Positions 27,100 through 36,400 of a stretch of DNA of 64,000 nucleotides are shown in pieces. The translations under genes and the position numbers were made by a program. Source of the DNA: Bacteroidales bacterium UBA3743 (GTDB lineage Bacteria; Bacteroidota; Bacteroidia; Bacteroidales; Paludibacteraceae); assembly GCA_002371265.1 (NCBI GenBank), contig DFGT01000031.1, positions 1 through 64,000 of the forward strand, written 5' to 3'. The notes beneath the pieces are model-generated. The model was not told where the DNA came from. It was given only the letters and a program-made list of their open reading frames with translations, and did no database searches. Each line of letters opens with the position of its first letter. Within the stretch, counting starts at the first letter, position 1.

Positions 27100-28320
27100 A
27101 TGAATTTCTCGAATCTAATAAAAATAGCATACACGGCTTTGCTCCGCAACACAACAAGAGCGTTGCTGACAATGCTCGGTATCATCATCGGTATCGCATC
27201 TGTGATCGCCATGGTCAACATGGGTCAGAGTTCACAAGCACAAATTGAGGAGAATATCTCTTCGATGGGAACGAACCTTATCATGGTGATGCGTGCGCAT
27301 CAGCGTGGAGGCGGTGTGAACCTAGGAAACGCCAACTCCCAGTCGCTTAAGCTTGCAGACGTGGAAGCGATTAAGGCACAGGCTAAATATGTGGACGCTG
27401 TATCGCCATCAGTCAACGCTTCCGGACAGCTCGTGAACGGATCAAAAAACTGGCCTGGATCGATGCAGGGAGGAAGTGTGGAGTATCTTGCCATCAAAAA
27501 GTATGAAATCGCATACGGCACGAATTTCACGGAGCAGGACATCGCATCATACGCTAAAGTCTGCCTGATCGGAAAAACCATCGTCGACAACCTATTTGAA
27601 GAGGGAGAGAATCCAATCGGAAAAGAGATCAGATTCGGCAAAATTCCAATGAAGGTCATCGGTGTGCTTGAGGAAAAAGGACAGAACAGTATGGGACAGG
27701 ATCAGGATGATATCCTTATCGCCCCATATTCGACGGTGCAGAAACGAATTCTTGCACAAAACCACCTCAATATGATCTACGCATCAGCGAAAAACGAGGA
27801 TGTCTGCCAACTTGCGACAGAGGAGATAGAAAAGATTCTCCGCACAAGCCACAATCTTTCCCCAGACGCAACGAATGACTTTGAGGTACGCACACAGGCA
27901 GAGATGTTGGAAATGATGTCGAGTGTGGTCGGCACAATCACGTCGCTACTGACAGCCACAGCCATCATCTCACTTATCGTGGGAGGTATCGGAATAATGA
28001 ATATCATGTATGTGACGGTGACGGAGCGTACAAAAGAGATCGGACTTAGAATGGCTATCGGAGCCAAGGCAAAAGACGTGCTGTGGCAGTTCCTTATCGA
28101 GAGCGGAATGTTGAGCGTCGTTGGAGGAATAATCGGTATTATTGTAGGAATAATCGCCTCCTACGTCATAGCCCAAGTGATGATGTCTCCGTTTGTAGTG
28201 AGTGTAGGGGCAGTGTTTATGGCATTCTTCGTGAGTGCGTTTATCGGAATCTTCTTCGGTTGGCTGCCAGCCAAGAAAGCTGCCAAACTTGATCCTATCA
28301 CAGCGTTGAGATACGAATAG
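27100..28320 (+). CDS. MacB-type ABC transporter permease
   Basis: A 406-residue permease with the type VII topology: one N-terminal membrane helix (ALLTMLGIIIGIASVIAMVNMG), a large periplasmic MacB_PCD domain (about 45-270), then three helices (IISLIVGGIGIMNIMYV, VVGGIIGIIVGIIASYV, FMAFFVSAFIGIFFGWLPA) with FtsX-type motifs (TERTKEIGLRMAIGAK; PAKKAAKLDPITALRYE). It is the last gene of the efflux operon and is followed by a hairpin terminator at 28389. Confidence 0.95.
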   Translation: MNFSNLIKIAYTALLRNTTRALLTMLGIIIGIASVIAMVNMGQSSQAQIEENISSMGTNLIMVMRAHQRGGGVNLGNANSQSLKLADVEAIKAQAKYVDAVSPSVNASGQLVNGSKNWPGSMQGGSVEYLAIKKYEIAYGTNFTEQDIASYAKVCLIGKTIVDNLFEEGENPIGKEIRFGKIPMKVIGVLEEKGQNSMGQDQDDILIAPYSTVQKRILAQNHLNMIYASAKNEDVCQLATEEIEKILRTSHNLSPDATNDFEVRTQAEMLEMMSSVVGTITSLLTATAIISLIVGGIGIMNIMYVTVTERTKEIGLRMAIGAKAKDVLWQFLIESGMLSVVGGIIGIIVGIIASYVIAQVMMSPFVVSVGAVFMAFFVSAFIGIFFGWLPAKKAAKLDPITALRYE

Positions 28321-28388
28321 ATCAATGCGAAATGAGGAATGCGAAATACAAAAGATTAATCAGAATGATAAATTCATTCTCACTATAA

Positions 28389-28420
28389 AATTAGGGGACA
28401 TCTGATAGTCCCCTAATTTG
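28389..28420 (+). terminator. Terminator after efflux operon
   Basis: AAATTAGGGGAC-ATCTGATA-GTCCCCTAATTT is a perfect 12-bp stem, 70 bp past the permease stop. The T-run is short (TTTG). Confidence 0.7.
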
Positions 28421-28600
28421 TTGGCAACGGCAGTCTATCATCTGCGACGATCGCCAACCATAGTCTAACAAATTAAATAACCGTTCCACGGTTCGCAAAA
28501 CCCAAACAAGGGACGGTTGGCTTAGATAGCCAATGGTTGATTTTCACGCAGTGAAAAACTACCGTTGGCGACCAACCCTAAATTTTGGTAATTATTACCT
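28421..28600. repeat. Structured intergenic region of nested palindromes
   Basis: Between the efflux terminator and the hydrolase gene are several inverted repeats: TTGGC-TTAGATA-GCCAA, TTTTTCAC-GCA-GTGAAAA, and two related GTTGGCGA(T/C)C blocks on opposite strands. No ORF. It may be a degenerate repeat element or an RNA; I cannot tell. Confidence 0.35.
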
Positions 28601-28667
28601 AAATTCAGATATGAAGCAATGACAAAAAAGCAAATACTTTTGTATCAGATAATCAAATGAGATAAAC

Positions 28668-29756
28668 ATGAAAAAAATAGTTGTAATCACTGCGTGCTTG
28701 GCTACATTCTTTAGCTGTTCGCAGCAAAAAAAAGAATCTGACATGGAGGACAAGCAAGAAATAACATTCGTAAATGAGTGGGACAAAATTTTTCCACAAA
28801 GTGACAAAGTGAGTCATTCCAAGGTCACTTTCAAAAATCGTTACGGCATCACACTGGCAGCTGATTTGTACAAGCCGAAGAAAGCAGACGGAAAAATGGC
28901 AGCGATCGCTATCACCGGACCTTTCGGAGCTGTAAAAGAGCAGACAAGTGGAATTTATGCTCAACACATGGCAGAGAGAGGATTCATCACCATTGCCTTC
29001 GACCCATCTTTCACTGGTGAGTCTGGTGGAGAGCCACGTCGCATGGCATCTCCAGACATCAACACAGAAGACTTTCTGGCAGCAGTAGATTTTCTTGCGA
29101 ACCGTGAAGATGTAGACCCTGAACGCATCGGAATCATTGGCATTTGCGGGTTTGGAGGCATGGCAGTCAACGCTGCCGCAATCGACCCACGTATCAAAGC
29201 CACTGTGGCATCTACGATGTACGATATGAGCAAAGTAAACGCTGAAGGATATTTTGGAAGTGAGAACACCCCAGAGCAACGTATGGAAAAGCGTAAAGCT
29301 ATTGCTTCACAGCGAACAGAAGATTTCCGTGCTGGCAGTTACAAACGTGCCGGTGGAGTCATCGACCCTCTGCCCGACGATGCTCCTTGGTTTGTCAAAG
29401 ATTACTACGACTTCTACAAAACGTCTCGCGGATACCATAAACGCAGCGGAAATTCAAACGACGGTTGGAACGTGATAGGCTGTCAGTCGTTTCTCAACCA
29501 ACCATTGTTATGCTATGCCAACGAAATCTTAAATCCTGTGCTACTCATCCACGGTGAGAAAGCCCACAGCCGATATTTCAGCGAATATGCCTTCGAAAAA
29601 ATGACAGGCAAAAAATGTGAGGGCAAAAGCATGACGGATGGAAACAAAGAAATCTTGATAATCCCGGATGCTTCTCACGTCGACCTGTACGACGACAAAA
29701 ACAACAAAATTCCATATGAGAAAATCCAAACTTTTTTTGAGGAAAATCTGAAATAA
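28668..29756 (+). CDS. Alpha/beta hydrolase lipoprotein (dienelactone hydrolase-like)
   Basis: A 362-residue protein with a lipoprotein signal (TACLATFFSC, lipid Cys about 17), so probably anchored in the envelope. The alpha/beta-hydrolase fold is clear: oxyanion region ITGPFGAVKEQ, GFITIAFDPSFTGESGG, and a nucleophile elbow G-I-C-G-F-G-G in which Cys (about 162) takes the place of Ser, as in dienelactone hydrolase. A C-terminal acid and base are offered by LIHGEKAHSR and DASHVDLYDD. It is 14 bp upstream of an AraC regulator and close to two flavodoxins. The natural substrate is unknown. Confidence 0.85.
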   Translation: MKKIVVITACLATFFSCSQQKKESDMEDKQEITFVNEWDKIFPQSDKVSHSKVTFKNRYGITLAADLYKPKKADGKMAAIAITGPFGAVKEQTSGIYAQHMAERGFITIAFDPSFTGESGGEPRRMASPDINTEDFLAAVDFLANREDVDPERIGIIGICGFGGMAVNAAAIDPRIKATVASTMYDMSKVNAEGYFGSENTPEQRMEKRKAIASQRTEDFRAGSYKRAGGVIDPLPDDAPWFVKDYYDFYKTSRGYHKRSGNSNDGWNVIGCQSFLNQPLLCYANEILNPVLLIHGEKAHSRYFSEYAFEKMTGKKCEGKSMTDGNKEILIIPDASHVDLYDDKNNKIPYEKIQTFFEENLK

Positions 29757-29770
29757 AATATTTCTGCAAT

Positions 29771-30658
29771 ATGGACGATTTATATATTGATTCAGTTCAA
29801 AAATTCAACGATTTCTACGGATTCGAAACTCTGCATCCATTAGTCAGTGTTGTTCGCTACGACAAACAATTGCCTGTTGAAGAACTCATAGTGCACTACG
29901 GTGTATATGCACTTTTTCTGAAAGAGAACAAAGGATGCAAGTTGTCGTATGGTCGTACAAAATATGATTTTGATGAAATGACTGTCACATCGTTTGCTCC
30001 AGGACAAAACATCCATGTGGAACCGAATCCTGAAGTGCCGAATCCCAAATGGACAGCATTGCTTTTCCACCCTGATCTGCTTGCTCGCACTCAGTTGGGA
30101 CGTCAAATCTCACACTACGAATTTTTCTCATATTCAAGCAACGAAGCTCTACATCTGTCGACAGGAGAAATCGAAATCTTCCGCAGTGTCCTTGCCATGA
30201 TCCAACAGGAGCTTAAACATGCCATCGACAAACATAGCAGAGAGCTGATTGTCTCCAATATTGAATTGCTGTTAAACTACTGCATGCGATTCTACGACCG
30301 CCAATTCATAACACGAGAAGAGATCAACCATGCCACGGTGCAAAAATTCGAATCTCTTTTGAACGACTACATCGACAAATATGCCGAAACTGAAGGAATC
30401 CCGACAGTTGGTTACTTTGCAGAAAAATGCAATCTTACTGCCGGATACTTCGGAGAACTGGTGAAGGTGGAAACGGGAGAGACTGCTCAGGATTTCATTG
30501 CAGACCACATTGTACAACATGCAAAAGAGTTGCTCAACAACCACACTCTCAGCATCACACAAGTCAGCGATCGTCTTGGGTTCGGTTATCCACAGCATTT
30601 CATCCGTTTTTTCAAACGGAAAACAGGCAAGACTCCAACGGAATACAGAGCAGCGTAA
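29771..30658 (+). CDS. AraC-family transcriptional regulator
   Basis: A 295-residue cytosolic regulator. Residues 15-180 are a cupin-type sensor domain (HPLVSVVRYDKQL, YALFLKENKGCKL, FAPGQNI). The C-terminal 100 residues hold two helix-turn-helix motifs (VGYFAEKCNLTAGYFGELVK; SITQVSDRLGFGYPQHFIRFFKRKTGKTPTEYR), the second being the usual AraC signature. It shares a transcript with the hydrolase lipoprotein and probably controls it and the downstream flavodoxin genes; targets are inferred from position only. Confidence 0.93.
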   Translation: MDDLYIDSVQKFNDFYGFETLHPLVSVVRYDKQLPVEELIVHYGVYALFLKENKGCKLSYGRTKYDFDEMTVTSFAPGQNIHVEPNPEVPNPKWTALLFHPDLLARTQLGRQISHYEFFSYSSNEALHLSTGEIEIFRSVLAMIQQELKHAIDKHSRELIVSNIELLLNYCMRFYDRQFITREEINHATVQKFESLLNDYIDKYAETEGIPTVGYFAEKCNLTAGYFGELVKVETGETAQDFIADHIVQHAKELLNNHTLSITQVSDRLGFGYPQHFIRFFKRKTGKTPTEYRAA

Positions 30659-30668
30659 GTTTGTCACA

Positions 30669-30916
30669 TAACGTGAATTCGACGAAATCAAAAGATAGTT
30701 GGAGTGTCATAAATGAGGATTGTTAAGGGCCCATGTTTGATTGATATTGGCCCTAACCCCTTCCTTAGTGCGAGCCGTAGGCGAGCACATAAATTTAATA
30801 AAACCATAGAGAGAAAAAGTTTACAGAGAAAAACTTCGTCTTTTTATGAGAAAAGGAGGTTAGATTTCGATACGAAAATGGATAATGATTCGCAGATTAC
30901 AATTCATCTCACGTTA
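30669..30916 (+). mobile_element. Family A MITE-like element, copy 3
   Basis: A 248-bp copy bounded by TAACGTGAATTCGAC and GAATTCATCTCACGTTA-type ends (right end CATCTCACGTTA). Its body is nearly identical to the 5157 copy, except that the small palindrome AGGACGGAACGTCCT is replaced by a GGGCC...GGCCC stem. It starts only 11 bp after the AraC stop and ends 16 bp before the flavodoxin ATG, so it separates the two genes. Confidence 0.75.
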
Positions 30917-30932
30917 ATTAAAATCAAAAAAC

Positions 30933-31484
30933 ATGAAGAAACTCTTAATATTTTTAATTTCTCTTTTGACAATGAGTGTAAACGCTCAAAACAACAACCA
31001 AAAATCCTACAACATGAAAAGCAAAACATTAATAGCCTATTTTTCGGCTTCAGGAACAACAGAAAAAATTGCAAAGAAACTTGCTGAAGTAGCAGGAGCT
31101 GATCTTCACGAAATAAAGCCAGAGCAACGTTACTCAAATGCCGACCTAAACTGGCATGACAAACAGAGTCGATCATCTGTGGAGATGGCAGACAAATCGT
31201 CACGTCCAGCCATCACCGACAAGCTTTCCAACATGGATGACTATCAGACCATCTTTGTGGGATTCCCTATCTGGTGGTACACTTGCCCGACTATCATCAA
31301 CACATTCTTCGAAAGCTACAACTTTAACGGCAAAACAGTATTTTTGTTCGCCACAAGTGGAGGCAGCACCATAGACAAGGCGGTTAAAGACCTAAAGGCA
31401 TCCTACCCTAATATCAATATCAAAAGCGGAAAGCTTCTCAACTACGCAAGTGAAAATGAACTGAAAACTTTTTGCGGAAAATAA
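30933..31484 (+). CDS. Exported flavodoxin
   Basis: A 183-residue flavodoxin with a signal peptide (IFLISLLTMSVNAQ), so it acts outside the cytosol. The FMN phosphate loop is YFSASGTTEKIA (about 34-45), followed by PIWWYTCP and FATSGGSTIDKAV, which line the flavin. An internal Met (MKSKTLIAYF) could start a cytosolic form. It shares a neighbourhood with a second exported flavodoxin and an AraC regulator; the redox partner is not identifiable. Confidence 0.9.
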   Translation: MKKLLIFLISLLTMSVNAQNNNQKSYNMKSKTLIAYFSASGTTEKIAKKLAEVAGADLHEIKPEQRYSNADLNWHDKQSRSSVEMADKSSRPAITDKLSNMDDYQTIFVGFPIWWYTCPTIINTFFESYNFNGKTVFLFATSGGSTIDKAVKDLKASYPNINIKSGKLLNYASENELKTFCGK

Positions 31485-31588
31485 TCGAACAGATTAAGGA
31501 TTAATATGAATCCCCGCAGATTTACAGTTCTTCTTATGTCAAATAGACTTGCTGGAATAAAGAGGAGCAACATCAAAAAATCACAGTC

Positions 31589-32653
31589 ATGAAGAAGATA
31601 CTTTTTTCATTATTCAGTTTCCTGATCTTAAACATGCTTACAGCACAGGGCAAAACTCTTGTGACATACTACAGCTACACAGGCAACGTAAAAAGCATCG
31701 TTGACGAGTTAATCAAAGCACAAAATGCGGATGTTGTTGAGATTCAGCCAGCAGAAGAAGGGCTGAAATATGAAGCTGACAATTATGCCATAGGCAGTGC
31801 TTTGATATCTGCCATACGCAATAATCCCGACGTCGCTGAAAGCTACCCTTCCATAAAACCTACAAATATAGATTTCGACAAATACGACAATATCATCATC
31901 GCCACTCCTCTATGGTGGAGCAATATGGCAGCTCCGATGCAATCGTTTCTATTTGAAAACGGCAAATATATGGAAGGTAAAAATATCGGATTGATTGTAT
32001 CAAGTTCAAGCAGTGGCATTCAATCCGTAATAGCAGATGCCAAGCGACTCGTGCCTGAAGGAAAATTCAGCAATGAATCTCTTTGGATTAACGACAAAAA
32101 CCGTAGCAACATGGCATCACTACTTGGCGATTGGATAACCACATTAAATTTCACTAATTATATGGCTGAAAAATTGCTGATCACCATCGGCAACAAGACT
32201 CTCACTGCGTCGCTGCTTGACAACAGTTCCTCACAAGCCATCGTTGCCTCTTTGAAAAAGAGTCCGATCTCTTATGAAGCACACGACTATGGGAATTTTG
32301 AGAAAGTAGGATCACTGGGAGAAACATTCCCTACAAACGACGAGCAGATCACCACAGAGCCTGGCGACTTGATTTTGTATCAAGGAGAGAATCTTTGTAT
32401 CTATTATGACGTCAATTCTTGGAATTTCACGAGAATAGGAAAGATCGACAATATCACACAATCAGAATTGAAAGACTTTTTAGGCAATGGCAACTGCACT
32501 ATAACGATCTCTCTATCATCTGATTCCAAAATAAATGACATCCCGTCTTCAAAAAGCACCGACCTGACATACGACATACTAGGTCGGAAGGCCAGATATC
32601 CGTCAGATGACAAAATTTATGTTATAGGAGGCAAAAAACTGATAAAACATTGA
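31589..32653 (+). CDS. Exported flavodoxin / cyclophilin-like fusion
   Basis: A 354-residue exported protein. After the signal peptide (SFLILNMLTAQ) comes a flavodoxin domain (LVTYYSYTGNVKSIV; ATPLWWSNMAAPM; VSSSSSGIQSVIADAK) to about residue 185. Residues 195-315 match the small cyclophilin-like beta-barrel (LLITIGNKTLTASLLDNSS, YEAHDYGNFEKVGSLG, TTEPGDLILYQGENLCIYYD). The end has a short Bacteroidota tail (YDILGRKARYPSDDKIYVIG then KKLIKH). Flavodoxin and cyclophilin-like domains are often neighbours or fused in Bacteroidota. Role unknown, presumably extracytoplasmic electron transfer. Confidence 0.85.
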   Translation: MKKILFSLFSFLILNMLTAQGKTLVTYYSYTGNVKSIVDELIKAQNADVVEIQPAEEGLKYEADNYAIGSALISAIRNNPDVAESYPSIKPTNIDFDKYDNIIIATPLWWSNMAAPMQSFLFENGKYMEGKNIGLIVSSSSSGIQSVIADAKRLVPEGKFSNESLWINDKNRSNMASLLGDWITTLNFTNYMAEKLLITIGNKTLTASLLDNSSSQAIVASLKKSPISYEAHDYGNFEKVGSLGETFPTNDEQITTEPGDLILYQGENLCIYYDVNSWNFTRIGKIDNITQSELKDFLGNGNCTITISLSSDSKINDIPSSKSTDLTYDILGRKARYPSDDKIYVIGGKKLIKH

Positions 32654-32688
32654 ATGTCATCCGTTTTTTTAGCTCATGACACTATAGT

Positions 32689-33303
32689 ATGAATCCATAC
32701 AAAATGACAGAAGCAGAATTATACAAAAGTCTCGGTGCGTTAACGAAAGACAAAGAGGTATGGGAGGAAAACATTCCATACGTAGAATCACTACTCACGT
32801 CGGAATCGGTGAAAATAAAATCAAAAGCATTATGGATGCTCGGTGAGATGGGACTTGCATTCCCTTCGTCGATCAAAAGCAGAGTCGCGACAATCGCCTC
32901 TTTCCTCGACAGCACAGAACCTCTTCTACGTGAACGTGCAATCAATGCTCTCGGCAGAATCGGACGGGGATGTTTCAATTCCGTCGAGCCATATTGGGAT
33001 GATCTATTCCGTTTTGCCCACGACGAGGATGCGAGCGTCAGACTGGCTTTCATCTGGGCGTCGGAAAATATCGCCACCAACACTCCCGATCCCTACAAGG
33101 ATCACATGCCACTGTTTGCTGAATTGCTTCACGACAGCGACGACCGAGTAAGGATGGAGGCTCCAGAAATATTCCGTGTCCTCGGGAAACGCAAACCTGA
33201 TTTTGTCAAACCATATATTGATCAACTACGAAGCATCGCCGAAACAGACAGCAACCGTGTGGTGAAGATCCATTGCCAGGGAGCGATACGTGCGGTGGAA
33301 TAG
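32689..33303 (+). CDS. HEAT-repeat protein
   Basis: A 204-residue cytosolic alpha-solenoid with about four HEAT repeats (SVKIKSKALWMLGEMGLAF, PLLRERAINALGRIGRG, ASVRLAFIWASENIA, DRVRMEAPEIFRVLGKR, NRVVKIHCQGAIRAVE). Such repeats bind proteins, sometimes DNA-repair substrates or phycobilin. No other domain is present and the partner is unknown. It begins 35 bp after the flavodoxin fusion. Confidence 0.8.
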   Translation: MNPYKMTEAELYKSLGALTKDKEVWEENIPYVESLLTSESVKIKSKALWMLGEMGLAFPSSIKSRVATIASFLDSTEPLLRERAINALGRIGRGCFNSVEPYWDDLFRFAHDEDASVRLAFIWASENIATNTPDPYKDHMPLFAELLHDSDDRVRMEAPEIFRVLGKRKPDFVKPYIDQLRSIAETDSNRVVKIHCQGAIRAVE

Positions 33304-33435
33304 ATGTTTTTAGAAGTTGTTCAAAATTTTCAATAAAATTGATCATATTCTTAGAATTTGTTGCATTTTCTTGGTTCGTTGATTTTTTTGAGCTATTTTT
33401 CAGCGTCTAGTTTGACAAGCTCTAAATATAACATA

Positions 33436-36400
33436 ATGACACATTTTATTACAAAAATCACAACTGCAGGACACCGACTCATGATCCTGTTTCTTCTTGC
33501 AGTCGGCATCACATCCGTGCAAGCCCAGATAGAACTCAAATTCAATCTCAACAACCGTGGAGATCTCGTCACGGAAGATCATTATGGCATTTTCTATGAA
33601 GAGATAAATCATGCAGGAGACGGTGGTCTCTACGCCGAGCTGGTTCGCAACCGTTCTTTCGAAGAAGACATGGATAAACCTATGAGTTGGAGCACTGTGG
33701 GCAATGCTGAGATGAGTCTGACGGCAGACAAAATGCTCAACGCTGTTCAGTTGCGATCACTGAAAGTCAACATGAAATCCGCCAATACAGGTGTACGCAA
33801 CGAAGGTTACTGGGGTATCAATATCGTCGCCGGACGCGAATACGACCTATCTTTCTGGCTCCGTGCCGAAGATAGCTACGACGGCAATATCATCGCAGAG
33901 CTTCAAAACGCCAATGGACAGAATTTAGGAAGCACTTCCATCAACGTCAAGGCCACACAAGAATGGAAGAAATACACTGTCAAATTCAAAGCAACAGGTG
34001 CGGATGTCCATGGTTATCTGGCTTTGAAAGGCGACAAAAAAGGAATCATTTATTTGGACGTTGTCAGTCTGTTTCCTCCCACATTCAAAGGACGCAAAAA
34101 CGGTTGTCGTCCCGACTTGGCTCAGATGTTAGCAGATATGCATCCACGTTTCATGCGTTTTCCAGGAGGCTGCTACATAGAAGGATCATGGGGCGACGGA
34201 TTCACCAACCGTTTTGAATGGAAGAAGACCGTCGGACCAATCGAGGAACGTCCGGGGCACATAAACCGCAACTGGAAATACAAAGTGACTGACGGACAAG
34301 GCTACCACGAATATCTTGAACTGGCGGAAGACCTCGGAGCCAACGCCATGTTTGTGGTGAACATCGGTATCGGACACGACTGGAGAGTAGATGAAAACGA
34401 CATTGATCCTTTCATCCAGGAGGCACTCGACGCTATCGAGTATGCCAACGGAGGCACAGAGACATTCTATGGACGTATGCGTGCACAGAACGGTCATCCC
34501 GAACCATTCAACCTGAAATACTTGGAAATCGGCAACGAGCAGGAGTTTATGCTCAACCGAGACGACTACATGAAACGCTACATGCAGTTCTACAATGCCA
34601 TCAAAACTCGTTGGCCCGACCTGCATCTCATCGCTAACAGCTACTGGTTCGACGACATCACAGAGCCCGTAGAACTGAAAGACGAGCACTACTACGACTC
34701 ACCAGAATTCTTCATCAGTCAGTACGACCGTTACGACAACCAGTCCAAATCCACCACACATATATACGTGGGAGAATATGCCGTGACAAAAGACTATGGA
34801 ACTCTCGGAAACATGAACGCAGCCATTGGCGAAGCAGTGTTTATGCAGGGGTGCGAGAACAACAGTGAAGCAGTCAGAATGATGAGCTACGCACCTATTT
34901 TCACCCACGAAGACGACTTCAACTGGCGTCCAGACATGATCCGATTCAACAGTTCGATGAGCTACGGAACACCTTCATACTACGTCCAAAAAATGTTCTC
35001 AAACAATATAGGAAAACAAAACATCAACTGGACAGAGAAAGGTAACGGTGTCAACCTCGACTCCAATAAGAGTGCAATCGGCATCGGCACATGGTCTACC
35101 GCCGCCACATTCACCAATTTTCAGGCGAAGATTACAAACGGCACCGTCATCTCAGGCAACAAGACTGCTTCCACCGACTGGAAAACATCAAATGGATCAT
35201 GGAACATCAGCACCTCCGCCGGATCATTCACGCAAACCAACGCATCACAAACAGATGTTCGTTGCGTGACGAGAAACTTATATGACCTGACAAATCTCGA
35301 CATGACTGTCCATGCCACGAAACAAAGCGGTTCGGAAGGGTTCCTCATCATCTTCAACTACATCGACGAAAACAACTATGCATGGCTCAATCTTGGAGGA
35401 TGGGGCAATACCAAACACGCCGTGGAGCAATGCCAAAACGGATTTAAAAGCGTCCTTGGAGAAAAAGCAGGATCACTCACCACAGGCAAGGAATATACAA
35501 TCCGTATCTTAAAGGAAGGTCAAAATGTGCGCTGCTATCTCAACGGTGAAGTCATCATCAACGCCAAACTCCGTGCATACGGAAACCGCACCGTCTACAC
35601 ATCAGCCAGCATCGACGATGAGACCGGCATGATGTACATAAAAGTTGTCAACCCTACAAATTCATCTAAGGATGTAGCTCTCGTCCTATCTGGCGGTCAA
35701 GCCAAGACCGCTGAAGCAGAGATACTCTCCGCAGCCAAAGGCACAGATGAGAACACAACGGCAAAACCAAAATATATCGTGCCACGCACTCAGCAACTGA
35801 CCGTCAAGGATGATGGCACGATAGCTTACGAATGTCCAGCCTATTCTGTAGGTGTGATACGTGTGCATGTCGACAATGTCACGCCACCTCAACCAGAGCC
35901 ACTGCCTAATCCTGTCCTCAGCTTTAGCTTTGAAGACGGGAAACCGACAGACGACAGCGGCACATATACCGGCGACCTTGCTGGAAAGGCATCCATCATC
36001 ACCCTTGATGACGGCAACCATGTGCTCGCCACAGGTCTAAAGGGTGAAGGCAGTTATTTGAATATACCTCTATCTGCAGCCAAACATGCTCTTGGCACCG
36101 CAGAAGACTACACCGTGAGCATCAATATGCTGCAACGCATAGGAAACAACACTGGCAAATTCTGCTGGGCTTACTCATTAGAACATGGCACCGACCAGTA
36201 TATAGGGCTCGTCAACACTGGAGGCAACAGCGACTGGTACTACGAGATCAAGAATGAAAACACAGAAGGTGTGCACTCCTACTCTGGTCTCAGCGTCGGC
36301 GATTGGCACAACGTCACCTACACACAGCAGGGCAACGTCGGACGCATCTATATTGACGGACACCTCAAAAATGAGATAACAGTGAAACAGAAGCCATCGT

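Noticed and set aside
33358..33435. TTG at 33358 as start of the GH51 protein
   Set aside because: The segment looks like a promoter and the ATG at 33436 already gives a good signal peptide.
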